Shown: positions 46,015 through 55,804, counted from the stretch's first letter. The stretch: 64,000 bases of DNA from Uliginosibacterium aquaticum (GCF_012972705.2 NZ_JABCSC020000001.1:124001-188000), one strand, 5' to 3'. Notes: a model not told the origin generated them from the letters alone. Program-made: numbers and translations.

Positions 46015-47307
46015 TCAAGGAGTGGAATGCGCCAAGGACATTGTGCAGCATTCGCGAAAGACACAATCGAGCACGGTGCGCAATTTGCCAACATCATAGG
46101 CGCCGGTGGCTATTGTTTGGGGGGTTTGATCCAGAAATGCTCTCATGTAAGTTTCTTTGTATTCGAGACTGCCTTGGTAGTCATTGCGTTCCTTCTTGTA
46201 GTTTGTCCACACGACCCGTGCCGGCGGTCTTCCTTCGAGACGCAGGTCCAAATAGCACTCGATAGCAGCGGCGCGCCGATTGATGTCCCCTGCCTTGACA
46301 CCTTGTGGGCCAAATGCTGCGAAGTTTCGAAACTCATCAAGTTCCGGCAGGACCATGGTTCGCATATTCGGTGGCAGTTGGTAGCGCTGCACGTCATCGA
46401 ATGCTGACCATCCTTCGGCATCATTATCGAATAGAAACAGAATTCGATTTTGAACATCGATCTTGACGAGTCCCTCAGCAAACTTAACGAGTCCCCCTGT
46501 ACCTGAAAATGGATGCCTCTCACTAACGTCAATAAACCTGAAGAAATCCTGAACTTCCGGCATTAGTAAGGAAATCGCATGCTTAAGAATATGAACATCT
46601 GAACTTCCCTCGGTGGCAATCAGGAATGTTTGCTCGCGCCTCGCATTAGGTGCAAATTCAATCTCTTGCGCCCAGCCGTTGTTAACGAGCGTACCGTAGT
46701 GCCAGACAACTTCCGAAGTGTGGTTCTGCGGCACTAACGCCAGCATCCTCATCACAAAATATGGATGCAGGAATCCAATGAGCGAGCCGAAGTAACTACT
46801 TTCGGAATAGCCGTCACTTTGCTCCATTTGTGGAATTCGGTCATGCGCCGGGTCGGAAACAAAGCGGCTTCGAATTCTCGCCCTATCCTCGCTGCCAAAC
46901 CCTTCAACGAAAGTAGAGTCAAGCGACTCTAGCGGGTGTCTGGTCAGAAATTCGATGAATTCAGTGAAAGGAAGTGGAGCCGGAGAGTTGGCGCCATTCA
47001 TTTCAAGAATGTCATTCTGATATTCAAGGTACTCAGCAAGTAGCGCTTCGTATGCCGACTTAGTAGCATCCAGAGTGAATCCCAAAAGTTCAAGTCGCGG
47101 GACGACAGACTTCAATGATCGGGACAGCGCGCGTTCTGCAGGTTCTGTATCAACTCCGTGTTCTTCGCAGTATTCATAGTTCGTCTGGTCCGAATGAATG
47201 TGAGTCAAATCACTCATTTGGAATAGCGCGCCGTGGTCATAACCACGGCTATTCTTACTCCAGTCAACCATTACGTGACCAACTGTCAGGTCTATTTCAG
47301 TTCCCAT
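46015..47307 (-). CDS. HEPN/Toprim-associated domain protein with Toprim catalytic motif
   Basis: This 430-residue protein has a C-terminal Toprim fold: E233 in ATEGSSDVH and the DxD pair D294/D296 in FDNDAEG. The N-terminal half (about residues 1-200) starts MGTEIDLTVGHVMVDWSKNS, typical of the domain placed before HEPN and Toprim in defence proteins annotated as HEPN/Toprim-associated. No clear Rx4H HEPN motif is seen in this protein. OLD-type nucleases use the same Toprim residues for DNA cutting. It stands alone at the right end of the island. Confidence 0.83.
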   Translation of the reverse strand: MGTEIDLTVGHVMVDWSKNSRGYDHGALFQMSDLTHIHSDQTNYEYCEEHGVDTEPAERALSRSLKSVVPRLELLGFTLDATKSAYEALLAEYLEYQNDILEMNGANSPAPLPFTEFIEFLTRHPLESLDSTFVEGFGSEDRARIRSRFVSDPAHDRIPQMEQSDGYSESSYFGSLIGFLHPYFVMRMLALVPQNHTSEVVWHYGTLVNNGWAQEIEFAPNARREQTFLIATEGSSDVHILKHAISLLMPEVQDFFRFIDVSERHPFSGTGGLVKFAEGLVKIDVQNRILFLFDNDAEGWSAFDDVQRYQLPPNMRTMVLPELDEFRNFAAFGPQGVKAGDINRRAAAIECYLDLRLEGRPPARVVWTNYKKERNDYQGSLEYKETYMRAFLDQTPQTIATGAYDVGKLRTVLDCVFRECCTMSLAHSTP

Positions 47308-47799
47308 TTCGTTGCGTCCTTGTAGATGTCATTTCACGTCATCAAGCGACCTCTGACGATGGCGATTTTATGCGTCAATTTCGCCATGAGTGCGGGCAAC
47401 AACTTTATGCATAGAAAAGCGGGCCCGTAGGCCGACGAAGTGAGCGGATGCGATTCAGGCGCAACGTGGCCAGCCTCTTCGGATTGCCCGGACGTGGACG
47501 GGATGGGATCTGCTGGGCGTTGCCGTGGACACTGGCACCTAAAATGGACGAATAATTGCAATGTCTGTGGACATTCAGCACACTGCCCGGCAACGCTTTG
47601 GCAGCAAAGCATTTAGGCTCTGTCCATGGGCGCCCAACTCGCGCTTAGGTCGCCAGCCAGGGCATCAACGATTGATCGAAGACGGCTCCGGGGGAACTGC
47701 AGGCTGCTGCGCCGGTCTGCAAGCGCTGGAGCTTTCGCTGCAATTCCGTATGCTTGCCCCTCGTGCCGGCTTGACCGGCCTCATCCACAAGGAACCGTA
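47308..47799. other. Right island end and fkpA leader
   Basis: This 492-bp gap shows no supported gene. The first half belongs to the 5' region of the HEPN/Toprim gene. A short palindrome ATGTC, TGTG, GACAT lies at about 47561-47574. The last part is the fkpA leader with AAGGAA eight bases before the ATG. The island-core boundary must lie in this region, but I cannot fix it. Confidence 0.45.
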
Positions 47800-48525
47800 A
47801 TGAAGAAACTTGTTCTCGTTGCTGCTTTGAGCCTGGCCCTGCCGCTGCATGCGGCTGACATGACCGATGACCAGAAGACGATGTATGCGCTGGGTACGGT
47901 GCTGGGCCAGCAGGTGTCCAACTCTTTCAGCGCGACGCCGGCCGAGCTTGAGTTCATCAAGAAGGGTCTGACGGATGCGGCCAGCGGCGCCAAGCCGGCG
48001 GTTGAGATGGAAGTGTATGGCCCCAAGATCCAGCAATTGGCGCAGGCGCGTGCCGCCGTCAAGGCTGAGAAGGCCAATGCAGCCGGCAAGGAATTTGCGG
48101 ACAAGGCCGCCAAGGAGGCGGGTGCCGTGAAGAGTGCTTCAGGCCTGATCTACATTCCGCTCAAGGAAGGAACAGGCGCCAGCCCGGCAGCGGCTGACAT
48201 CGTGAAGGTGAACTACCGTGGCACGCTGACTGACGGCAAGGAATTCGATAGCTCCTACGCCCGCAACCAGCCGGCCCAGTTCCCGCTCAACGGCGTGATC
48301 AAGTGCTGGACTGAAGGTGTGGCCAAGATGAAGGTGGGCGGCAAGGCCCGTCTGGTCTGCCCGCCGGGCATCGCGTATGGTGATCAAGGCACGCCTGGCG
48401 GCCCGATCCCGCCCTCTGCGACCCTGAACTTCGAAGTCGAACTGCTTGAAATTACCAAGGCTGAAGCGCCCAAGGCCGCAGCCAAAGCGGCCAAACCGGC
48501 CGCCAAGGACAGCAGCAAGAAGTAA
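47800..48525 (+). CDS. fkpA: FKBP-type peptidyl-prolyl isomerase FkpA-like, periplasmic
   Basis: This 241-residue protein has a signal peptide (cleavage after LPLHA, about residue 19), an N-terminal helical dimerisation domain (about 22-105) and a C-terminal FKBP domain (about 115-220, VKVNYRGTLTDGKEFDSS, then WTEGVAKMKVGGKARLVCPPGIAYG). It accelerates proline isomerisation and acts as a periplasmic chaperone. The tail after residue 222 is an Ala/Lys stretch. ATG at 47800 with AAGGAA upstream fits; upstream in-frame sequence lacks signal-peptide features. It ends in a strong terminator. Confidence 0.93.
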   Translation: MKKLVLVAALSLALPLHAADMTDDQKTMYALGTVLGQQVSNSFSATPAELEFIKKGLTDAASGAKPAVEMEVYGPKIQQLAQARAAVKAEKANAAGKEFADKAAKEAGAVKSASGLIYIPLKEGTGASPAAADIVKVNYRGTLTDGKEFDSSYARNQPAQFPLNGVIKCWTEGVAKMKVGGKARLVCPPGIAYGDQGTPGGPIPPSATLNFEVELLEITKAEAPKAAAKAAKPAAKDSSKK

Positions 48526-48542
48526 GCATCACCTGCCGCAGA

Positions 48543-48567
48543 GGCCGCCCGAGGGCGGCCTTTTTCT
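48543..48567 (+). terminator. Rho-independent terminator after fkpA
   Basis: GGCCGCC, a CGAG loop and GGCGGCC are followed by TTTTTC and more T. It starts 17 bp after the fkpA stop. Confidence 0.88.
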
Positions 48568-48678
48568 TTTCCGCTGACGGGGACTCAGGGGCGGCAGATG
48601 CCAGCAGGTTGTCACAAACCCGGACCGAGGCGTTAAGCTGCGGACGCGAATCGCTCAAGACAAGAAAGCGGGCAGGGC

Positions 48679-51600
48679 ATGGAGTGGGGCATGGAGGGAA
48701 TGGAGGCGCTCGCAGCCAGTTTGCTGGCGGGGCTGGTATTTCTCGGCTGGAAACTCGTGGAGCTGCGCCGCGAACTGGGTTATGCGCGGGCGGCGCTCGA
48801 TCTGGGCCATCTGCCCTATGTGGTGCTGCGCGAGGACGGGCGGATTCGTGCCTGTAGCGAGGCCTTCGCACTGCTCAGCGGGGTGGCCCGCGAACGCCTG
48901 CTGGATGTGCGTCCGGACGCAGTGCTGCCGCGAGAATGGTGTCTGGTCCAGGCGCGCCAGCAGGCGCGTGCCTTGTCCGGCGAAACCGTGCACACGGAGC
49001 AGGCCTGGCTTGAGCGGCAAGATGCCGAACCGGTGCTGGTATCGCTGCGCGCGCGTCTGCTGAGTCGCGGCGGATTGCGTGAAGTGCTGTTGAGCTGTGA
49101 GGATTGCAGTCAGCTTGCCGAGGCCAGCCGCGAGCAGCTCGAAGCCACCATGCGGGCCCGCACCTATGTGCAGAGCCTGATCGACGTGATTCCGCAGCCT
49201 GTCTTCGTGCGCGATGGTGAGGGCCGCTACGTGCTGCTCAACGAAGCTTGCGCCAAGGCCCTGGGCCGGCCGCGCGAGCAGATTCTTGGGCATACGCCCG
49301 CGGAAATCGGCACGCCGATGGAGCAGGCCAGCGAGATCCTGCATGAGGATGCCGAGGTCTTCGCCGGGCGGGTGATCTACAAGGAAATCGACAACTGCCA
49401 CGCCTGGGCGGGTGAGCATCGCCATCTGGTGCTTTCCAAAGGGGCGTGTGCGGACGCCAGCGGGCGCCCGGTGGTGGTGGGCACCTATTTTGACGTGACG
49501 CGCTGGCGTGCCGCCGAGACCGCCCTACAGGCCGCGCTGGAGCGCGAGACCCTGCGACGCGAGCGCACCCAGGCCTATGTGCAGCGCCTGATCAACGTGA
49601 TTCCGCAGCCGGTGTATGTGAAGGATGCGCAAAGCCGCTACCTGCTGGTCAATGACGCTTTCTGCACTGAGCGTCGGCGCTCGCGGGAAGAGCTGATGGG
49701 GCAGAGCTCCTATGGTCTGGCCGCCGATCGCCAGCTCTCCAGCTCGATCGCCGACGAGGATCTGCGCGTGCTGGCCGGCGAAGTGATCCTCAAGGAGGAA
49801 TGCCTGCCGCACATGTACACCGGTGAGGAGCGCTTCCGCCTCATCACCAAGGGTTCCTGCCTGGATGCCGAAGGGCAGCCGGTGATCGTCGGCGCGAATT
49901 TCGATATCACTCACTGGCGCCAGGCCGAGCGTGCTGCCGGGCAGGCGGCCGAGCGCGAGCGCCGGCTGCGCGAGCGCACCCAGGCTTTTATCCAGCGCCT
50001 GATCGATGTGATCCCGGAGCCGGTGTATGTGAAGGATGCGCAAAGCCGTTACCTGATGGTTAACGACGCTTTCGCACGCGATTTCCAGATGCCCAAAGAA
50101 GACATCCCGGGCATCGATTCGATCTCGCGGGTGGGCGAAGAGGACCCCGCCATCGGCGAAGCCGTGCGCAGCGAGGACCTGGCCGTGCTGGCCGGCGCCT
50201 CGATCCGCAAGGAGGATCATCGCCCCTGGCTGCTGACCGGCGAGGAGCGGCATCGCATCGTGACCAAGGGCAGCTGCGAGGATGCCGATGGCAATCCGGT
50301 GATCGTGGTGGCGAGCTTCAATGTGACGCGTTGGTACCAGGCCGAGCGTGAATTGCAGCAGGCCTTGCAGCGCGAGGTGGAGCTACGTGAGCGTACTCAG
50401 CAGTACATTCAGCGCCTGATCGACGTGATCCCGCATCCGGTGTTCGTGAAGGACGAGGAAAGCCGTTTCCTGCTCGCCAACCAGTCGATGGCCGATTACT
50501 ACGGCTGCAGCGTGGCCGAGCTGATCGGCCGCACCTCCTTCTCAAGAGAGCATCCGCAGTCGCCGGTGGCGCTCAAGGTCAATAGTGAAGACCGGGCGGT
50601 GATCCATGATGGCCTGATCGTCAGCAAGGAAGAGCGCACCCTGCACCGCAGTTCGGGCGAGATGCGCGATCGCCTGTTTGCCAAAGGCCCTTGCGTGGAT
50701 CCTTATGGCCGTACCGTGCTGGTCGGCACACATATCGATATCACCTCGCTGCGCAATGCCGAGCGCGAATTGCGAGCCGCCCTGCAACGCGAAACCGAGC
50801 GCCGCGAACGCACCCAGGCCTTCATCCAGCGCCTCATCGACCTGATTCCGCAGCCGGTGTATGTGAAAGATGCCCAGAGCCGCTTCATGATGGTCAACGA
50901 AGCTCAGGTTCGCGAGATGGGCGTGCCGCGCGAGGACATCATCGGCCTGCGCTCCTTTGCCTGGATCGAGGAGAGTCATGCGGCACTGACCCACACCGTG
51001 ACTACCGAGGATCAGGAGGTGCTGGCCGGCAAGGTCGTCTTCAAGGAAGAACACGGCCCCAGCCCGCTTACCGGCGAGGAGCGTCATCGCCTCGTGTCCA
51101 AGGGCAGCTGCCTGGATGCCGACGGCAATCCGGTAATCGTGGTGGCCAATTTCAACGTGACTCGCTGGTACGAGGCCGAGCGCGAGCTGACCGAGGCCCT
51201 CGAGCGCGAGCAGCTCAATCACGAGCGCACCCAGCACTATATCCAGCGCCTGATCGATGTGATCCCCTATCCGGTCTACGTGAAGGATGCGGAGAGTCGT
51301 TTCCTGCTCGTCAACAACGCCTTTGCGCAGGATCGTGGCGTGAGCAAGGATGAGTTGCGTGGCGTCAGCTCGGTCACGCCAGAGGTCAGTACCGAGATCG
51401 GCATCACCCAGACGCGTGAAGAAGATGCGTTTGTGCTGGGCAGTCGTGAGCTGATCGTGAAGGAGGAGTACAAGCCCCACCCGCGCACTGGCGAAGAGCG
51501 CTACCGGGTCATTTCCAAAGCCTGTTGCGAGGATGCTTCCGGCAAGCCGGTGATCGTGGTGTCCGTGTTTGACGTCACGCCCTGGCGCCTGGCCGAGCGC

Positions 51601-52755
51601 CAGCTCTCGGAGGCCCTCGGACGCGAAACGGACCGCCGCCAGCGGATTCAGGAATACGTGCAGCGCCTCATCGATGTGATTCCGCAGCCGGTGTATGTGA
51701 AGGACGCCAGCAGCCACTACCTCATGGTCAATGAGGCCTTCGCCAAGGATCGTGGTCTGGCGCGCGAGGAGCTGGTGGGGAGGGTCTCCTCGGTGAGCCC
51801 GGAGATGTCGCGTCTGGTGTTCGCGGAAGATGCCGAGGTGCTGCAGGGCCGCAAGGTGCTCAAGGAAGAATATCGCCAGCACCCAAGCACGGGCCAGCCA
51901 CGCTATCGCGTGATCGCCAAGGGCTGCTGCCTGGATGACGAAGGCCGGCCGGTGATCGTCGGCGCCAATTTCGATGTCACGCCCTGGCGCCTGGCCGAGG
52001 CGCGTCTGTTCATGGCGAAGGAAACCGCTGAGCGCGCTAACGCGGCGAAGTCCCTGTTTCTCACCAATATGTCGCACGAGCTGCGCACACCGATGCATGG
52101 CATCCTGAGCTTCGCCCGGATCGGCGTGGAGCGCGCCCTGACGGTGGAGCCGGAGCGCCTGCTCGGTTACTTCGAGCGCATCGTGGTCAGCGGCGAGCGC
52201 CTGATGGGCCTGCTCAATGATCTGCTGGATCTGGCCAAGCTCGAATCCGGGCGCATGGAAATCCAGTTGCATGAACAGGATCTGGCCGGGCTGATGCGTG
52301 ATGTGCTCGGTGAATACGAAGCCATGGCGGCCGGGCGTGGCCAGAGTCTGCTGTTCGAACATGCGGGCGCCGCGTTTGCGGCGGTCGACAGCAAGCTTTT
52401 TGGCCAGGTGCTGCGCAATCTGCTCTCCAACGCGATCAAGTTCTCGGCGCCGGGCAGCCAGATCGAACTGGAGCTCCAGCCAGGTCAGCTCGAAGGCAAA
52501 GATGGCAGCCGGGTGCCCGCCATCGAGGTGCGGGTGGCCGATCGCGGCCCCGGCATTCCGGAGAACGAACTCGATGCGGTGTTCGACAAGTTCGTCCAGA
52601 GCAGCAAGACGCGCAGCGGCGCCGGCGGAACTGGTCTTGGCCTGGCGATCTGCCGCGAGATCATCAGCGCCCACCAGGGGCTCATTGTGGCGCGTAACCG
52701 CGTCGATGGCGGCGGTGCGGAGTTTATTGTCAGCCTGCCGCTGCGCCGGAGCTGA
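48679..52755 (+). CDS. Multi-PAS sensor histidine kinase, 1358 residues
   Basis: A probable membrane anchor (about residues 6-22) is followed by one degenerate PAS (about 38-130) and then seven tandem PAS units. The kinase core has an H box NMSHELRTPMHG with H1133, N box near 1240 (LRNLLSNAIKFSAPG), and G boxes DRGPGIPE and GAGGTGLGLAICREI. There is no receiver domain, so a separate response regulator is expected; none is seen nearby. Each PAS repeats RTQ-x-[YF]-[IV]-QRLID-V-IPQPVYVKDA. The PAS units likely bind ligands, haem or flavin or transmit signals. It follows fkpA after a terminator. Confidence 0.88.
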   Translation: MEWGMEGMEALAASLLAGLVFLGWKLVELRRELGYARAALDLGHLPYVVLREDGRIRACSEAFALLSGVARERLLDVRPDAVLPREWCLVQARQQARALSGETVHTEQAWLERQDAEPVLVSLRARLLSRGGLREVLLSCEDCSQLAEASREQLEATMRARTYVQSLIDVIPQPVFVRDGEGRYVLLNEACAKALGRPREQILGHTPAEIGTPMEQASEILHEDAEVFAGRVIYKEIDNCHAWAGEHRHLVLSKGACADASGRPVVVGTYFDVTRWRAAETALQAALERETLRRERTQAYVQRLINVIPQPVYVKDAQSRYLLVNDAFCTERRRSREELMGQSSYGLAADRQLSSSIADEDLRVLAGEVILKEECLPHMYTGEERFRLITKGSCLDAEGQPVIVGANFDITHWRQAERAAGQAAERERRLRERTQAFIQRLIDVIPEPVYVKDAQSRYLMVNDAFARDFQMPKEDIPGIDSISRVGEEDPAIGEAVRSEDLAVLAGASIRKEDHRPWLLTGEERHRIVTKGSCEDADGNPVIVVASFNVTRWYQAERELQQALQREVELRERTQQYIQRLIDVIPHPVFVKDEESRFLLANQSMADYYGCSVAELIGRTSFSREHPQSPVALKVNSEDRAVIHDGLIVSKEERTLHRSSGEMRDRLFAKGPCVDPYGRTVLVGTHIDITSLRNAERELRAALQRETERRERTQAFIQRLIDLIPQPVYVKDAQSRFMMVNEAQVREMGVPREDIIGLRSFAWIEESHAALTHTVTTEDQEVLAGKVVFKEEHGPSPLTGEERHRLVSKGSCLDADGNPVIVVANFNVTRWYEAERELTEALEREQLNHERTQHYIQRLIDVIPYPVYVKDAESRFLLVNNAFAQDRGVSKDELRGVSSVTPEVSTEIGITQTREEDAFVLGSRELIVKEEYKPHPRTGEERYRVISKACCEDASGKPVIVVSVFDVTPWRLAERQLSEALGRETDRRQRIQEYVQRLIDVIPQPVYVKDASSHYLMVNEAFAKDRGLAREELVGRVSSVSPEMSRLVFAEDAEVLQGRKVLKEEYRQHPSTGQPRYRVIAKGCCLDDEGRPVIVGANFDVTPWRLAEARLFMAKETAERANAAKSLFLTNMSHELRTPMHGILSFARIGVERALTVEPERLLGYFERIVVSGERLMGLLNDLLDLAKLESGRMEIQLHEQDLAGLMRDVLGEYEAMAAGRGQSLLFEHAGAAFAAVDSKLFGQVLRNLLSNAIKFSAPGSQIELELQPGQLEGKDGSRVPAIEVRVADRGPGIPENELDAVFDKFVQSSKTRSGAGGTGLGLAICREIISAHQGLIVARNRVDGGGAEFIVSLPLRRS
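49159..52005 (+). repeat. Tandem array of seven PAS units, about 405-417 bp each
   Basis: The unit start (codon for the Arg in RTQ-x-Y-[IV]-QRLIDVIP) lies at 49159, 49564, 49975, 50392, 50809, 51226 and 51643, residues 161, 296, 433, 572, 711, 850 and 989. The steps are 405, 411, 417, 417, 417 and 417 bp. The last four steps are equal. Unit borders share residues such as IVVxxFNVTxWxxAERE. This is a recent duplication or a conversion-maintained array. Confidence 0.9.
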
Positions 52756-52818
52756 GTCCGGCGGCCACCCTGTGCAGCCGCCTACTGATTGGGGGCTGTA
52801 CAGGGGTCACAAGCGTCT

Positions 52819-53208
52819 TCAGGACTTCACGAACACCGTTACCAGCGGCTGATTTCCGATCTGGCGGCTCCAGTGGCCGTGAATGGCGGGATCGAAGGTC
52901 GCGCCTTCCGGCAGGGTGTCGGCCGAGTAGAAGTGCTCACCGGCGACGAACACGCGCGAGCTGCCATCGACCAGACCCACTTCCATCGCGCCGCTGAGAA
53001 TGAACAGCCATTGCGGCGTGCCGGTGCAGTGCATGGCGCTGCGGAAACCGACCGGGCTCTGGCGGAACTGCACGCCGCTGGCATTGAGGATCTGCGACAG
53101 GCGGGCGTTGGGGTTGCCTTCGGTCAGCGCGATTTCCTCTTCGCGAAAGCGGGCGCGGCCGTCGGTATCGGTGTACAGCGTGACCTGGGTGAAGCTGGGT
53201 GTTGTCAT
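52819..53208 (-). CDS. Small cupin-fold protein, 129 residues
   Basis: This protein looks like a single cupin: TGTPQWLFILSGAMEVGLVDGSSRVFVAGEHFYSADTLPEGATFDPAIHGHWSRQIG, with the G-x-hydrophobic-F-I-L-S-G turn and a later His-rich segment (GHWSRQ). Metal-ligand His placement is atypical. It has no signal peptide. ATG at 53208 has an AGGAA site 12 bases upstream; a longer start exists 18 bp away. Function is unknown. It lies between the kinase and rhlE in the opposite direction to the kinase. Confidence 0.7.
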   Translation of the reverse strand: MTTPSFTQVTLYTDTDGRARFREEEIALTEGNPNARLSQILNASGVQFRQSPVGFRSAMHCTGTPQWLFILSGAMEVGLVDGSSRVFVAGEHFYSADTLPEGATFDPAIHGHWSRQIGNQPLVTVFVKS

Positions 53209-53281
53209 GGCGGGGTTCCTCGGCAAAAGAGCGCCATGTTACTCCTGAAGCCGCAGCAGGCGCTGCCACCCGTGCGCCAAG

Positions 53282-53308
53282 AAAAACGGGCCGCCTGAGC
53301 GACCCGTT
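53282..53308 (-). terminator. Rho-independent terminator of rhlE
   Basis: On the minus strand AACGGGTCGC pairs with GCGGCCCGTT (one T-G wobble) and is followed by TTTTTC. It lies 18 bp beyond the rhlE stop. Confidence 0.8.
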
Positions 53309-53326
53309 GGATGCTTTGCTGACGAA

Positions 53327-54970
53327 TCAGCTGAGATTGCGCAGGGCTTTCAGGCCACGCGCAAACACGCCCTTGATCCCCTTGCCCGGTTCCGGCGAGA
53401 GGTGGGTGTCGCGGCCGGCGCGATTGCCGTCTGCATCACGGCGCGGTGCCTCGGGTACGTTGCCATTGACTTCACGACGCGCACCGGCCGGCTTGTTGCC
53501 GTTGGGCTCGCCGCGGCGTGGCGGGCGGGCATGCTGCCCCTGACGCGGTGATTGATGCGCACGGCCGGCACTTTCGCCAGCGGGGCCGTTGCGACGAGTC
53601 TGGCCCGCCGGACGCTCGGCGCGGCCTTCTTCGGCAGGCCTGGCCGGTGCTGCGCGGCGCTCGTTGCCTTGGGGGCTGCGGCCTTCACCACTTCGTGCGT
53701 GCGGCTGAGCTGGCTTGCGGGCGGCTCCCTCGCGGCCCCCTTCGTTGCGGCCGCCCTCACGACGCTGGCCCTGACCCTGGCGACCACGGCCCTGCGGCTG
53801 GCGCGGCGGGCGGTCGTCGGTTTCGGCGGCAGCGTTTTCCGGCATCTCGAAAGCCGGTACTTCGATACGTTCGATCTTGCGCTTGGTGAGTTTCTCGATG
53901 TCGGCCAGGAACTTGCCTTCGTCGGACGACACCAGCGATAGCGCTTCACCGGTGGAGCCGGCACGGCCGGTACGGCCGATGCGATGCACATAATCTTCCG
54001 GCACGTTCGGCAACTCGAAGTTCACCACATGCGGCAACTCCGAGATGTCGATGCCGCGCGCGGCGATGTCGGTGGCGACCAACACCTGCAGGTCACCACT
54101 CTTGAACTCGGCCAGCGCACGGGTGCGGGCGTTCTGGCTCTTGTTGCCGTGGATCGCCAGCGACGGAATGCCGCCCTTGGTCAATTGCTCGGCCAGACGA
54201 TTCGCGCCGTGCTTGGTGCGCGTGAACACCAGCACCTGGAACCAGGCGTGTTCCTTGATCAGGTGGGCCAGCAGATGGCGCTTGGCTTTCTGGTCGATGA
54301 ACATCGCGCGCTGGGTCACCAGCTCGATCGGCGCATTGCGACGCGCCACTTCGATCATCGCCGGCTTGTTCAAGAGGCCATCGGCGAGCGCCTTGATTTC
54401 GTCCGAGAAAGTCGCCGAGAAGAGCAGGTTCTGGCGTTGCTTCGGCAGCAGTGCCAGTACCTTCTTGATGTCGCGGATGAAGCCCATGTCGAGCATGCGG
54501 TCGGCTTCATCGAGCACCAGGATTTCGACGCCGGAGAGGTCGATCGTCTTCTGCTGCACATGGTCGAGCAGGCGGCCAGGGGTGGCAACGAGGATGTCCA
54601 CGCCACGCTTGAGCTGGCCGATCTGCGGATTGATGGAGACGCCGCCGAACATCATCATGGATTTCAGCGGCAGGTGCACGCCGTAGTGGCGCACGGATTC
54701 TTCCACCTGGGCGGCGAGTTCGCGGGTCGGAGTCAGCACCAGGGCGCGGATTGCGCCCTTCTTGCGGGCCGGGGTTTCGGTCAGGCGTTGCAGCAGCGGC
54801 AGGGTGAAACCGGCCGTCTTGCCGGTGCCGGTCTGGGCGCCGGCGAGCAGGTCGCCACCGTTCAGCACGGCCGGAATGGCCTGGGCCTGAATGGGCGTAG
54901 GGGTAGTGTAGCCACGCTCGGACACGGCGCGGACGATGGGCTCACTGAGCCCGAGGGATGCAAAGGACAT
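53327..54970 (-). CDS. rhlE: DEAD-box RNA helicase RhlE
   Basis: This 547-residue protein is a DEAD-box helicase for ribosome assembly and mRNA turnover. It shows the Q motif near the start ([14 protein letters not shown]), Walker [16 protein letters not shown] in [16 protein letters not shown] in LFSATFS, and [10 protein letters not shown], all in normal order within about 375 residues. The C-terminal 170 residues are an Arg/Gly/Ala-rich low-complexity tail typical of RhlE in this group, probably for RNA contact. The start at 54970 (MSFASLGL) is chosen because the upstream in-frame extension lacks helicase similarity. Confidence 0.93.
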   Translation of the reverse strand: MSFASLGLSEPIVRAVSERGYTTPTPIQAQAIPAVLNGGDLLAGAQTGTGKTAGFTLPLLQRLTETPARKKGAIRALVLTPTRELAAQVEESVRHYGVHLPLKSMMMFGGVSINPQIGQLKRGVDILVATPGRLLDHVQQKTIDLSGVEILVLDEADRMLDMGFIRDIKKVLALLPKQRQNLLFSATFSDEIKALADGLLNKPAMIEVARRNAPIELVTQRAMFIDQKAKRHLLAHLIKEHAWFQVLVFTRTKHGANRLAEQLTKGGIPSLAIHGNKSQNARTRALAEFKSGDLQVLVATDIAARGIDISELPHVVNFELPNVPEDYVHRIGRTGRAGSTGEALSLVSSDEGKFLADIEKLTKRKIERIEVPAFEMPENAAAETDDRPPRQPQGRGRQGQGQRREGGRNEGGREGAARKPAQPHARSGEGRSPQGNERRAAPARPAEEGRAERPAGQTRRNGPAGESAGRAHQSPRQGQHARPPRRGEPNGNKPAGARREVNGNVPEAPRRDADGNRAGRDTHLSPEPGKGIKGVFARGLKALRNLS

Positions 54971-55291
54971 TGTTCTCTCAATCAGAGAGCTGCGTCGACC
55001 AGCCGCTGCCTTCAGGGCGCGGCTCCAGTCGAGGAGGACGAAGCAGGTTCGTTGGATTCCTGAGAGCCGGAGAAAAATCGTCGCGAGCGGCGCAAGCTTG
55101 AAGAGATCAGCGAAAACGTACGTGAATACGTTGAGCACCGGAACTTCGAGATTGCCGCGCGCAGTAGATCTTTACTGGCTCTGAGGGCAGCAGAGGCTGC
55201 ATACAGACTGTGACGGGGAGACTGGAACACGTGCCACAGGCTGCGCAGTGTGCACCAAAGCCGCTGCTTTGGATAGGCGCGCCACGATTCT
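54971..55291. promoter_or_regulatory. rhlE upstream region
   Basis: This 321-bp gap before rhlE (both neighbours on the minus strand) has no supported gene. It must hold the rhlE promoter and leader. CTCTCAATCAGAGAG, a small near-palindrome, is just upstream of the rhlE ATG. I see no clear -10/-35. Confidence 0.35.
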
Positions 55292-55804
55292 TTACCTGAC
55301 ACGAACCAGCTCGGCGAAGCCAAGGTGGTGCATCACTTCGCGCAGGATCAGCAGGCTGGCTGCAAAGCTGGCGTCATCGGGTAACCCGCTGGCGCTGAGT
55401 GGAAAGCCCTCCGCGACCTCGGCAAGAAGGCGGAACTGCTGCTCCACGGCCTCACGGCTCAGCCATTCACGGCCCGCGAACAGCGGCTGCAGCGCAGCGT
55501 CGGCGGCAAGCAGCAGATGCAGGCGCGCTGCCGGTCGTAGTTGCCTGGCCAGCGGCGCCAGCTGATCTTCCACGACGGCGATGGCTTCTTCCAGCGCCAG
55601 CGCGCTGGGGGGCATGTGCTGGAAATGGCGACGGCCGATGACCTGGGCGCCAGCGGCCAGTACAAAGCAATTGGGCTCCGAGCCCGACTCGCCATTGATG
55701 AGATGACTCTCCAGCGCGCCAATCTGCAGCAGGCTCAGTCCGCTGGCGGCCGGCTCGGCCGTATTCAGGCGGGCGTAGTGCTGGCGCAGGCCGGCTTCGG
55801 TCAT
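55292..55804 (-). CDS. Hypothetical protein, 170 residues
   Basis: Not recognised. It is soluble, helical and Ala/Leu-rich, with a middle segment LRQHYARLNTAEPAASGLSLLQIGALESHLINGE near the start and a C-terminal segment SFAASLLILREVMHHLGFAELVRVR. No metal or nucleotide motif is seen. Its ATG at 55804 overlaps the esterase stop, so both are one transcript. Confidence 0.65.
   Translation of the reverse strand: MTEAGLRQHYARLNTAEPAASGLSLLQIGALESHLINGESGSEPNCFVLAAGAQVIGRRHFQHMPPSALALEEAIAVVEDQLAPLARQLRPAARLHLLLAADAALQPLFAGREWLSREAVEQQFRLLAEVAEGFPLSASGLPDDASFAASLLILREVMHHLGFAELVRVR

Noticed and set aside
25929-47574. TGTGGACAT occurs at the ybiT end (about 25931) and in the fkpA leader (about 47566), which looked like island attachment sites.
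   Set aside because: A nine-base match between two regions of several hundred bases is expected about once by chance, and the left copy lies before the core-type ybiT terminator. No longer match was found.
47405-47593. Short minus-strand frame near the right end of the island.
   Set aside because: No start context, no similarity and it lies in the leader of the HEPN/Toprim gene; likely chance.
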